Assembly (NCBI GenBank): GCA_937902125.1
Contig: CALDIB010000015.1
Coordinates: forward strand, 1 to 16,600
Direction: 5' to 3'
DNA from: an uncultured Treponema sp.
Lineage (GTDB): Bacteria > Spirochaetota > Spirochaetia > Treponematales > Treponemataceae
DNA: 16,600 nt
Numbering within the stretch: the stretch's first letter is position 1; every line of letters starts with the position of its first letter. Under the pieces are notes generated by a model. The model did not search any database and was not told the DNA's origin. It saw only the letters and a list, made by a program, of their open reading frames with translations. This document shows positions 5,975 to 12,631 of this stretch, in pieces. Both the position numbers and the translations under genes were made by a program.

Positions 5975-7474
5975 ATGGAATTGCTTTCTCCTGCGGGAAA
6001 TTCCCAAAAATTGGAATACGCATACGCTTACGGAGCCGACGCCGCCTACATAGGATTAAAGCGCTTTTCGTTGAGGGCAAAGGCCGACAATTTTTATGAG
6101 GAAGACGTGGCGCGGGTAAAAGCGATAAAAGAGCGCTTTCCGCAAAAAAAGCTCCACTGCGCCTTGAACATAATTTTTCACAACGACGACATAGACAAAC
6201 TTTTGCAAAGCCTGGATTACTTCAAGCAATATCCCATAGACGCTTTTATCGTTCAAGACTTGGGAATAGTTCCAATACTGCAAAAGCATTTTCCAAACGC
6301 CGCCCTTCACTTGAGCACGCAAGCCAGTTGCCTTAACCGCGAGGCCGTCAAGGTTTACAAGTCCATGGGCTTTAGCCGCGTGGTTTTGGGCCGAGAAGCC
6401 GGATTGAAGGAAATTCGGCAAATCAAGGACGCGGTTCCCGACATGGAGCTGGAAGTTTTTGTCCACGGCGCCATGTGCATAGCCTACGCGGGCCGCTGTC
6501 TTATGAGCGCCTATTTGACAAACCGCAGCGCGCAAGGGGGCCTTTGTTCCCACGCTTGCAGGTGGAATTTTGACGTTAAGGCGGACGGCGGCATTACGGA
6601 AGCCGACGCAAAAAGAATTGCCCAAAGCGGCGCGCTTGTCTTGGAAGAGCAGTCGCGGCCAGGAGAGTTTCTTCCGGTTTTTGAAGGCCAAAATTACACC
6701 GCCATTTTGTCCAGCAAAGATTTGCGCATGATAGAGCATTTGGACGACTTAAAGGCCGCCGGCGTGGATTCATTGAAAATAGAAGGCCGCATGAAAAGCC
6801 TTTACTATGTGGCCATCGTCACCCGCGCCTATAGAAAGGCCCTTGACGCGCTTGAAGGCAAAATCAGCAAAGAAGAGGCCGCGCCCTTTGTGGCCGAATT
6901 GGAAAATGTGAGCCATAGGGAATCCACCACTGGCTTTTACTACAACGCGGCCGACGCCAACAAAACCACAAGCGGCGCCAGCGACAGTCCCTACGATTTG
7001 GCGGCCACCATTGGCCAAAAGCTTTTGGACGAGGAATTTGAGGCCTTGGCAAAAAAAGGCAATGACACAATTATATTGCGTCAAAGAGAACTTGATTCAA
7101 TGCATCCGGCGGCCCGCGCCGCCCGCTTGGAAGACTATAAAAAAAATCCGCAAAAGGCGCCGCCGGCGGTTTTGCCCCAAACTGGATGGAAGGCCTACCG
7201 CTACCAGCCTATGAACATGGTCAAGGCCGGCGACAAAATAGAATTTGTAAGCCCGGACGTTACGGCGCTTGCAAGCGAGCCCGGCTCCTGGCTTTTTGTT
7301 GACCCGGAAAGCGGCCTTGAGATGCCTTGGGCTTGCGACGGCCACGATTGCGTCATTTACACAAAATACGATTTGCAAATGGGAACGATTGTTCGGACAA
7401 AAGACCCGGAATACATTCCCGGCGTGATTCGCGACAGCGGGCGGACAAAAAAGGCCGGCGGAATAGCTCTATGA
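5975..7474 (+). CDS. U32-family protein, TrhP/YegQ type (tRNA uridine hydroxylation)
   Basis: The 499-residue product starts with MELLSPAGNSQKLEYAYAYG and contains ELEVFVHGAMCIAYAGRC, the hallmark of the peptidase U32 family. Cysteines at 168, 175, 191 and 195 fit the conserved cluster that in family members holds an iron-sulfur centre. SLKIEGRMKSLYYVA (about 265-280) is another family block. The pattern CSHACRWNF and the overall layout resemble YegQ/TrhP, which supports prephenate-dependent 5-hydroxyuridine formation at tRNA position 34, rather than a true peptidase. A segment of about 25 residues after CRWNF looks longer than in E. coli TrhP. The C-terminal part (about 400-499) resembles the usual accessory beta domain. 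The ATG is 4 bases after the hydrolase stop, with AGAGG upstream. The gene overlaps the next one by ATGA. Family membership is firm; the exact subfamily is less sure. Confidence 0.88.
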   Translation: MELLSPAGNSQKLEYAYAYGADAAYIGLKRFSLRAKADNFYEEDVARVKAIKERFPQKKLHCALNIIFHNDDIDKLLQSLDYFKQYPIDAFIVQDLGIVPILQKHFPNAALHLSTQASCLNREAVKVYKSMGFSRVVLGREAGLKEIRQIKDAVPDMELEVFVHGAMCIAYAGRCLMSAYLTNRSAQGGLCSHACRWNFDVKADGGITEADAKRIAQSGALVLEEQSRPGEFLPVFEGQNYTAILSSKDLRMIEHLDDLKAAGVDSLKIEGRMKSLYYVAIVTRAYRKALDALEGKISKEEAAPFVAELENVSHRESTTGFYYNAADANKTTSGASDSPYDLAATIGQKLLDEEFEALAKKGNDTIILRQRELDSMHPAARAARLEDYKKNPQKAPPAVLPQTGWKAYRYQPMNMVKAGDKIEFVSPDVTALASEPGSWLFVDPESGLEMPWACDGHDCVIYTKYDLQMGTIVRTKDPEYIPGVIRDSGRTKKAGGIAL

Positions 7475-8346
7475 AAGAAAATGATATTAACAATGAAAAA
7501 GTAAAGTCACAAAAAATCCCGGCGGGAAAAATCGCTCCAAAATTAATAGCGCTTGATTTGGACGACAGTCTTTTAAATAACCAGCTTAACGTCACCGACA
7601 GAACTGTGGCCGCCCTAAAAGCCGCCGCCGCGCTGGGCGTTTATGTGGCGATATGCTCGGGCCGCGCTCCTGACGCGATTCTGCCATTTGTCCGCAGGCT
7701 GGGCCTTGCGGGCATGGAACAAGGCCGTTACGCTGTGGCTTCAAACGGAACGGTCGTCTTGGATTTGCATGAGCGGCGGGAAATCTATTCGGCCAAGGTT
7801 GACGGAGACATTTTGCGGCATGTCAACGGCGCGGCGGCAAGTCTTGGGCTTCCAAGCCAAGTTTATTCAAGTTCCACGATTTATGCCGGCGTTGACAACA
7901 AATACACAAGAATGGATTCGGAATTGACGGGAATGGCCTTGGAATTGGTGGACGACTACGACGAATTTTTAAAGCGGGGATTTGCCAAAATGATTGTTCC
8001 CGGAGACCCAAAAATTTTGCTGGGCTTGCAAGAAAAACTTCGGGATGAATTGGGCCAAAGGGCGGTTGTTTTAATCAGCAAGCCTTATTTTTTGGAAGTT
8101 TTGCCGGCCAACTGCGGAAAGGGCGAGGCGCTTGAAATTTTATGCGGCCGCATTGGAATAGACATGAAAAGCGTCATGGCTTTTGGCGACAGCATGAACG
8201 ATGAAAGCATGATTTTAAAATGCGGCCTTTCGGTGGCCATGGCAAACGGCTTGGAAGAAATAAAAAAAGAGGCTGCCTTTGTGACCCGCTTTTCAAACGA
8301 CCAGGACGGAATCGCGGACTTTGTTGAACAATTTGTTTTAATCTGA
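7471..8346 (+). CDS. HAD-superfamily (Cof-type) phosphatase
   Basis: This is a 291-residue haloacid dehalogenase-like hydrolase of the Cof/YidA group (class IIB cap), probably a cytosolic sugar-phosphate or nucleotide phosphatase. The four motifs are present: motif I LDLDDSL with Asp29 and Asp31, motif II CSGR with Ser63, motif III Lys217 in NCGKGEAL, and motif IV FGDSMND (238-244). The cap lies between about 90 and 205. The open frame extends 48 codons further upstream inside the U32 gene. I chose the ATG at 7471 because it overlaps the U32 stop as ATGA, typical of translational coupling, and starts just before the conserved domain. A charged stretch of about 20 residues precedes the domain. 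The substrate cannot be read from the sequence. Confidence 0.92.
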   Translation: MKENDINNEKVKSQKIPAGKIAPKLIALDLDDSLLNNQLNVTDRTVAALKAAAALGVYVAICSGRAPDAILPFVRRLGLAGMEQGRYAVASNGTVVLDLHERREIYSAKVDGDILRHVNGAAASLGLPSQVYSSSTIYAGVDNKYTRMDSELTGMALELVDDYDEFLKRGFAKMIVPGDPKILLGLQEKLRDELGQRAVVLISKPYFLEVLPANCGKGEALEILCGRIGIDMKSVMAFGDSMNDESMILKCGLSVAMANGLEEIKKEAAFVTRFSNDQDGIADFVEQFVLI

Positions 8347-8422
8347 TATTTTATTATAAACAAAAACTGCTGTCTTAGCGCCAAAAGCGCGGGCGGCTCA
8401 TTCTAAATAAAGGAACATTTTT

Positions 8423-9367
8423 ATGGCTTACAAAATTTTTATTGACGGAAAAGAAGGCACTACAGGCCTAAAAATATACGAGCGCTTTGCGGGCCGCAAA
8501 GACATTCAGATGATTTTGATTGACGACGAAAAGCGCAAGGATCCGGCCGCCCGCGCCGAATGCATAAATATGTCGGACTTTACCTTTTTGTGCCTGCCGG
8601 ACGCGGCGGCCGTGGAAGCCGCGGCGCTTTGCTCAAATCCAAACACAAGAATAATCGACGCTTCGACCGCGCACAGAACCAATCCCGATTGGGCATACGG
8701 CTTTCCTGAATTGTCGGCGGCCCACCGCGCAAAAATCGTTTCCTCAAAGCGCGTTGCGGTTCCGGGTTGCTACGCCAGCGGCTTTATAAGCTTGGTCTAT
8801 CCCTTGACAAAGCGGGGAATCATTGCCAGCGACTATCCGGTGGTTTGCCACGCGGTTTCGGGCTACAGCGGCGCCGGAAAAAAAGCCATCGCGCAGTATG
8901 AAGATCCAGGCCGCAATCCCGAGTTGGATTCGCCGCGGCAATACGCTTTGACGCAAAGCCACAAGCACTTGCCGGAAATGAAAAAAATTTGCGGCTTGGA
9001 CTACGAGCCGATTTTTAATCCTTATGTATGCGACTACTTTAGCGGAATGACCGTTACGGTTCCCTTGCACGCCAGAATGCTGGCAAAAAAAATAGGCGCC
9101 GCTGAAATCCGGGAGCAATTGGCCGACCACTACAATGGAAGCCGCTTTGTTCAAGTGGCGCCGCTGATGGGCGAAGGAGTTTTGCCGGAAGCCTTTATTC
9201 CCGCAAACACTTTGAGCGGAACCAACAACATGCAAATTTTTGTTTACGGAAACGACGACAGAATTTGTCTGTGTTCCCGCTTTGACAACCTTGGAAAAGG
9301 GGCCAGCGGCGCCGCGGTTCAGTGTTTGAACATTATGATGGGAATTGACGAGGGAACTGGACTTTAA
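8423..9367 (+). CDS. argC: N-acetyl-gamma-glutamyl-phosphate reductase
   Basis: ArgC catalyses the NADPH-dependent reduction of N-acetylglutamyl-5-phosphate to the semialdehyde in arginine (ornithine) biosynthesis, in the cytosol. At 314 residues it is the short (type 2) form. Visible signatures are the dinucleotide-binding start KIFIDGKEGTTGLKIYER, STAHRTNPDWAYGFPEL (81-97), the nucleophile Cys116 in VAVPGCYASG, VSGYSGAGKK (145-154), and the histidine-rich SHKHLPE (179-185). AAGGAA precedes the ATG by 8 bases. The gene stands 76 bases after the HAD gene, on the same strand, and no other arginine genes are in the window. It ends before a set of hairpins. Cotranscription with the upstream cluster is possible but not shown. 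Confidence 0.96.
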   Translation: MAYKIFIDGKEGTTGLKIYERFAGRKDIQMILIDDEKRKDPAARAECINMSDFTFLCLPDAAAVEAAALCSNPNTRIIDASTAHRTNPDWAYGFPELSAAHRAKIVSSKRVAVPGCYASGFISLVYPLTKRGIIASDYPVVCHAVSGYSGAGKKAIAQYEDPGRNPELDSPRQYALTQSHKHLPEMKKICGLDYEPIFNPYVCDYFSGMTVTVPLHARMLAKKIGAAEIREQLADHYNGSRFVQVAPLMGEGVLPEAFIPANTLSGTNNMQIFVYGNDDRICLCSRFDNLGKGASGAAVQCLNIMMGIDEGTGL

Positions 9368-9374
9368 GAACGGT

Positions 9375-9394
9375 ATGACGCAGAGCGTCATTTT
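9375..9394 (+). terminator. Short stem-loop after argC
   Basis: ATGACGC (9375-9381) and GCGTCAT (9385-9391) pair around a 3-base loop, and the T of the arm runs into three more T residues. It lies 8 bases after the argC stop. The T-run is short, so it is a plausible but weak terminator. Confidence 0.5.
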
Positions 9395-9415
9395 GCTATA
9401 AGAAATGATTATACT

Positions 9416-9477
9416 GCCCGCTTACGCGGGCTGGCAATCAAGGCCCGCTTCGCTAAAAGCCTTGACTCGTTCTTTTT
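9416..9477 (+). repeat. Intergenic repeat, copy C, with terminator-like hairpin
   Basis: Bases 9416-9443 resemble the middle segment of copy A (3781-3806), both reading G-Y-CCGCTT-W-CG-Y-GGGCTG-S-CA. The copy also contains GCCCGC/GCGGGC arms (9416-9432) and a second hairpin with arms TCAAGGC (9438-9444) and GCCTTGA (9459-9465). The second hairpin is followed by a pyrimidine-rich CTCGTTCTTTTT, so the repeat may act as the real argC terminator. Confidence 0.4.
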
Positions 9478-9504
9478 GCGGCGCGAATATAATTTTCGCG
9501 CCGC
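9478..9504. terminator. GC-rich 10-bp stem-loop between convergent argC and arsR-like genes
   Basis: The perfect arms GCGGCGCGAA (9478-9487) and TTCGCGCCGC (9495-9504) close a 7-base A/T loop. There is no U-tract on either strand immediately after the stem. Its place between convergent genes suggests a bidirectional transcript-end structure. Confidence 0.45.
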
Positions 9505-9510
9505 AATAAG

Positions 9511-9921
9511 CTACGCGGATTTTATCATGCCTCGGGCTTTGCTTACAATGCGCTCCAAGGCGTCGTCGTTCATAGGCTGCCCTTGGTTTGCGTCTATCAT
9601 TTTTAGATGGTTCAGCAAAACATTCACAAGAGACTCAATGTTTGAAATTTTTTGCTTGGCGTCAAGCGAATAGTAAACTTGCGTGCCGTCTTTTCTTGAA
9701 TTGATGATTCCCGCGGCCTTAAGAACCTTTAGGTGGTGGCTTACGGCTGGCCGGGAAAGACGGGTCTTTCCGCTCAGCTCTGTGACGTTTTTTCCGTTGG
9801 AACCAGCGTAAAAGAGCTTGAGCAAAATAAGCAGGCGCTCTGAATCAGCAAGAGCTTGAAAAATGGGAATAAAGTCATTGACATTTTTGAACAGTTTTAA
9901 AAGTTCTTCTTCCTGATTCAT
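9511..9921 (-). CDS. ArsR-family transcriptional regulator without cysteines
   Basis: This is a 136-residue winged-helix regulator of the ArsR/SmtB type. The core runs from IFQALADSERLLILLKLF through VTELSGKTRLSRPAVSHHLKVLKAAGI to SRKDGTQVYYSLD, that is, the recognition helix and the beta-wing. The usual metal site ELCVCDL is absent, the protein has no cysteine at all, and the alpha-5 metal site is not recognisable. It therefore probably does not sense soft metals. The frame is open 44 codons further upstream, but those codons overlap the end of the beta-barrel gene. The ATG at 9921, with AGG 5 bases before it, starts just before the conserved domain and is preferred. It lies 52 bases after the barrel gene and is probably cotranscribed. 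A role in controlling this envelope locus is inferred; the inverted repeat at 15435-15466 is a candidate operator. Confidence 0.9.
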   Translation of the reverse strand: MNQEEELLKLFKNVNDFIPIFQALADSERLLILLKLFYAGSNGKNVTELSGKTRLSRPAVSHHLKVLKAAGIINSRKDGTQVYYSLDAKQKISNIESLVNVLLNHLKMIDANQGQPMNDDALERIVSKARGMIKSA

Positions 9922-9926
9922 AATTG

Positions 9927-9967
9927 CCTGCCCCGCAGGAAGGGGACGCCCTGTTTTGGACGCCCCC
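9927..9967 (-). promoter_or_regulatory. Two stem-loops in the leader of the ArsR-type gene
   Basis: On the minus strand GGGGGCG (9967-9961) pairs with CGTCCCC (9948-9942) with one G-U pair. Then CCTGC (9939-9935) pairs with GCAGG (9931-9927) around GGG. The right arm of the second hairpin contains the only Shine-Dalgarno-like AGG, 5 bases before the ATG, so folding could lower translation. The first may end most barrel transcripts or mark an mRNA processing point. Confidence 0.4.
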
Positions 9968-9973
9968 GGTTTT

Positions 9974-11470
9974 TTAGAATGTGTAGTTGACTGACAACTG
10001 AACAAAGCTGTTGTCAAGCCAGCCGTAGAATTCGCTGTGCTCTTCTGTTCCAAAGTTGTGGATAATCAAGCCGCTGGCGGCGATTTTCCAGCCGTCACGA
10101 ACTTTGAAAGAAAGTTCGGGCATAACAAGCAAGTCGGAACGCTCTATGCCGTAGATGGCTTTGACAGTGGCTGTAATCTTTTCGTAGTAGAAAGTGTCCT
10201 GCAACTGGACGACAACCTTGTGGTTTGTGTAGCAGCCGGTGGGGTCGTAGTCAACGTCATACTGCTTTGAAGACATCAAGCCGCCAAAAAGCTTTCCGTC
10301 CGTAATTTCGTCTTTTTTAAGAACGATGTTTCCAGTTCCCTGAACGTTCAAAGTGACGTTGTGGATGGGAAGGCTTACGTCAAAGCCCAGCAAGTAGCCG
10401 ATGTTGTTGTTGCGAACCCAAGGATTGTCGCCGTCAGTGTCTTTTGTAAGGTTGTAGACGGCCTCGGCGCGGATTGTAAAGGGGCCAAGGGCCGTCTGCA
10501 TGTCAAGGCCAAAGGACTGCAACTTGTCGTATTCAAGGGTTGGAAGGCCCATATAAGATTGGAGAGTAGTTATGTTTTGGGCAACGGCGGCAGCGGCGAT
10601 TAGGCCTGTGGTGTTGGCGCTAACCTGCTTGTAGCGGCCGTTGTAGTAAGAAACGCCAAAGTCAAAAAGTCCTATAGTAAAGTTAAGGTAGCCGCCAAAC
10701 TGGCCGTATTCAAGCTTGTATGTGTCGGGGTAAAGGTCGTCAGAAGACATAGAAGAAGCTGTCAACAGAGCGTTGAGAGATGCTTCATTTAATTTTCCGT
10801 CATTTCCCGCAGCTGTAAGAATTTGATTTTTTGCTAAATTTGTCACATTCTCCGTCAAAGTGTTGACTTTGTTGGGAACCCAGCGGCCTTTTTGGGCGTA
10901 TGTTTCGCCGTGCATGATTGGTGTGTAAATTCCTTCCAAGCGCAAGCCGATGGGGCTGTTATACTGAACGCGGAACATATATTCAGCGTTGCGGCGGTCA
11001 AGGTAGTCGGGAATCAAAAAGTCGTAGTAGTTGTTGGAGTTAAAGTTGTCAAGCACATGGAGCTTGTCGCCTTTTCCCCAAACCACTTTCATTTTTCCGG
11101 CGCTCAAAACCCAGTTGCCTACAAACAAGTCGGCGCTAAATTCGTCAAGAATCATCTCGTTGTCATACTTTAACGTCTGCTCGTCAAAGCGCAGCTTGGA
11201 GCTGAATTTTGTGGCGTTTCCTTCGTAGTCAAAGCCCAGCTTAAATCGGGGAATAGGGTCAACTTCCGCCTCCCCAGCCTTGTCGCTGTCAAAGTAAGCG
11301 CGGCCGGCAAGGGTCGCGTCGCCGTTGATTTTAAACCTGTCCCAAAAAGTCGGTTCGGCGGACTCTTCCTGCTCGTATCCGTCGCTTCCCCAATCGTCTT
11401 GGGCGTGAACATTCGCCGCGAGCAAGGCGCAGGCCAAGCTTACGGCAAAAATCTTCTTAGTTACAGTCAT
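9974..11470 (-). CDS. Outer-membrane beta-barrel protein, DUF1302-like
   Basis: The 498-residue product has a signal peptide (MTVTKKIFAVSLACALLAANVHA) with a VHA cleavage site. The rest is dominated by alternating amphipathic strands with many Tyr/Phe/Trp and ends in SVNYTF, the terminal aromatic typical of barrels inserted by the BAM machinery. The segment AGKMKVVWGKGDKLHVLDNFN resembles the DUF1302 pattern (strand, WGExD, D-x-x-NP), a family found with MMPL/RND exporters. An ATG 6 bases further upstream (11476) is rejected because AAAGGAG directly abuts it; the ATG at 11470 has normal spacing. The predicted mature protein begins QDDWGSDG, the same DDWG motif repeated in the exporter encoded upstream. 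It is likely the outer-membrane partner or acceptor of the transport system. Substrate is unknown. It has its own promoter-like sequence. Confidence 0.87.
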   Translation of the reverse strand: MTVTKKIFAVSLACALLAANVHAQDDWGSDGYEQEESAEPTFWDRFKINGDATLAGRAYFDSDKAGEAEVDPIPRFKLGFDYEGNATKFSSKLRFDEQTLKYDNEMILDEFSADLFVGNWVLSAGKMKVVWGKGDKLHVLDNFNSNNYYDFLIPDYLDRRNAEYMFRVQYNSPIGLRLEGIYTPIMHGETYAQKGRWVPNKVNTLTENVTNLAKNQILTAAGNDGKLNEASLNALLTASSMSSDDLYPDTYKLEYGQFGGYLNFTIGLFDFGVSYYNGRYKQVSANTTGLIAAAAVAQNITTLQSYMGLPTLEYDKLQSFGLDMQTALGPFTIRAEAVYNLTKDTDGDNPWVRNNNIGYLLGFDVSLPIHNVTLNVQGTGNIVLKKDEITDGKLFGGLMSSKQYDVDYDPTGCYTNHKVVVQLQDTFYYEKITATVKAIYGIERSDLLVMPELSFKVRDGWKIAASGLIIHNFGTEEHSEFYGWLDNSFVQLSVNYTF

Positions 11471-11520
11471 AAACATCTCCTTTAACTGTAGTGTGGATTT
11501 TTACTTTTGGTATTAAAAAA

Positions 11521-11549
11521 AATATAGCAGAATTTTGTCATTATTGCAA
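11521..11549 (-). promoter_or_regulatory. Promoter-like sequence upstream of the beta-barrel gene
   Basis: On the minus strand TTGCAA (11549-11544) and TATATT (11526-11521) are separated by 17 bases. The -10 is good (5 of 6) and the -35 moderate (4 of 6). It would allow barrel and regulator expression independent of the exporter. Confidence 0.45.
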
Positions 11550-11581
11550 ATGGCGCGCATTTTCAAAGTTACATCTATAAA

Positions 11582-11609
11582 CCGCGCCGTTGTTCTAATT
11601 GCGGCGCGG
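11582..11609 (-). terminator. GC-rich stem-loop after the first LolA-like gene
   Basis: Perfect 8-base arms CCGCGCCG / CGGCGCGG enclose a 12-base loop, followed on the minus strand by only TTTATAG. It is located 12 bases after the stop. A partial terminator or 3' stabiliser is likely; readthrough to the barrel gene cannot be excluded. Confidence 0.5.
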
Positions 11610-11621
11610 CGGCATTCGTTC

Positions 11622-12413
11622 CTATTTGGAAACTTTTCCGTTCTGCAAAAAGCCCTTGCTAAAGTAAGCGGGGTTGATCGGCTCGTCAAACTTAAGGCGC
11701 TCTTCGCTCATAACAAGCTGTGTTTTGTGGCCGGTTTCAAGGTTGGTCATCTCGTTTATAAGCGGAGTGGGATAGCCCTTGATTACCTTAAGGCTTTTTA
11801 CTTCCAAGGTCTTGCAAAGCTTTCCGTTCTTTTTGCTGTACATTTCCACATAAACGGGCACCCATGTGTCCTTGTCTACCCAAGAAATGCGGTAGGCGTA
11901 TTGGGCGCTCTTAAGGTCTTTGGGCGTTGACTTTACCTTGGCGCAGTTGGCAAATCCGTTTTTGGCTTCGGTTTCGGCCAAAAGCTCGTGGGTGTCCTCG
12001 TCAACTTCGCGGGTGGACATATCGTCGTAAGTGGCGTCGCTTCCCATGAATGAGCTGGAGCCTTGGCTTGCGGCCACCGGGCGCACCGTTCCGACATCGG
12101 GCAAGAAGATGAATTTTGTGTCGGGGCCGGAAGCGTTTTCTTTTTGGCTAAAGCGGGTTCCCTTTACGCTGGCGGGAGTGTTGAACTGCATTACCACAGT
12201 TGAAAGGCCGTTTTCGTTCTTGCCCCATTCGTCGATTACGCGGACTTCTTTGGCGCCGCTCTTTTCTATCAAAATCATTTGGACTTGGGCGCGGGTAAAG
12301 TTGGGCTTTTTTACGTCGTCCGCGTTCTGCATGACGGTTCTTCCGTCAAGGGCAAAGGCCAAGCTTCCTGCGGCAAGAACGGCCGCCGCTGCAATCAATT
12401 TTGTCATTTTCAT
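11622..12413 (-). CDS. LolA-like periplasmic protein (outer-membrane lipoprotein-sorting family), paralog 1
   Basis: The 263-residue product has a signal peptide (MKMTKLIAAAAVLAAGSLAFA) ending in an AFA site. The mature part matches the outer-membrane lipoprotein-sorting (COG2834-type, LolA-like) family: KFIFLPDVGTVRPV (100-113), SSFMGSDATYDDM (120-132), then DTWVPVYVEMYSKKNGK. These proteins have a half-open beta-barrel fold that binds acyl chains; this fold is known for the family, not seen here. The frame is open 22 codons upstream, but AAGGAGGG 8 bases before the ATG at 12413 fixes the start. It is clearly paralogous to the product at 15672-16469, with the family motifs at identical residue numbers. 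It lies between the exporter and beta-barrel genes, so it is the likely periplasmic carrier between them. It is probably cotranscribed with the exporter across a tandem repeat. Confidence 0.88.
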   Translation of the reverse strand: MKMTKLIAAAAVLAAGSLAFALDGRTVMQNADDVKKPNFTRAQVQMILIEKSGAKEVRVIDEWGKNENGLSTVVMQFNTPASVKGTRFSQKENASGPDTKFIFLPDVGTVRPVAASQGSSSFMGSDATYDDMSTREVDEDTHELLAETEAKNGFANCAKVKSTPKDLKSAQYAYRISWVDKDTWVPVYVEMYSKKNGKLCKTLEVKSLKVIKGYPTPLINEMTNLETGHKTQLVMSEERLKFDEPINPAYFSKGFLQNGKVSK

Positions 12414-12451
12414 AAATTTACCCTCCTTAAAGGTAATTTTGGTTTGTTTAG

Positions 12452-12589
12452 ATTCCCGCGTCAAGCGCGGGAATGACATTTTGCGTCATTCCACACATCA
12501 GGCGCGGGAACGACATTTTTGCGCCATTCCATGCGTCAAGCGCGGGAATGACATTTTGCGCCATTCCACACATCGAGCGCGGGAATGAC
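12452..12589. repeat. Four tandem intergenic repeat units of about 37 bp
   Basis: Units begin with ATTCC at 12452, 12488, 12526 and 12563 (36, 38 and 37 bp, the last cut to about 27). Each carries GCGCGGGAA-Y-GACATT. In the first unit ATTCCCGCG and CGCGGGAAT can form a hairpin. Units 1 and 3 are TCAAG-type, unit 2 has TCAGG and unit 4 TCGAG, so they are diverged, not recent. Similar GCGGGAATGACA-type elements are familiar as dispersed intergenic repeats in many bacteria. They give spurious peptides in frame, which I rejected. They occupy the spacer between the exporter and LolA-like genes. Confidence 0.75.
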
Positions 12590-12601
12590 ATTCCATGTGT
12601 C

Positions 12602-12631
12602 ATTGTCGGGCTTGACCCGACAATCTTTTTT
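12602..12631. terminator. Stem-loop with T-run at the exporter 3' end
   Basis: ATTGTCGGG (12602-12610) pairs with CCCGACAAT (12616-12624) around CTTGA. The T-run (12626-12631) lies on the + strand side, which is the wrong side for the minus-strand exporter gene. It looks like another dispersed repeat unit (GTCGGG-CTTGA-CCCGAC) adjoining the exporter stop codon. It could stabilise the exporter mRNA or block antisense transcription. Confidence 0.5.

Noticed and set aside
7327..8346. Longer 339-codon version of the HAD gene
   Set aside because: The extra 48 codons are antiparallel in character to nothing known and lie inside the U32 gene; the ATGA overlap at 7471 is the natural start.
9511..10053. 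Longer 180-codon version of the ArsR-type gene
   Set aside because: The extra 44 codons overlap the 3' end of the beta-barrel gene and have no domain content; the start at 9921 fits the family length.
10057..10065. Perfect DnaA box (TGTGGATAA) inside the beta-barrel gene
   Set aside because: A single 9-mer within a coding region, far from the parS cluster and without neighbouring boxes, is expected by chance.
12452..12589. CRISPR array
   Set aside because: The regularly repeated units are contiguous and diverged, without unique spacers of constant length, and no cas genes are present.
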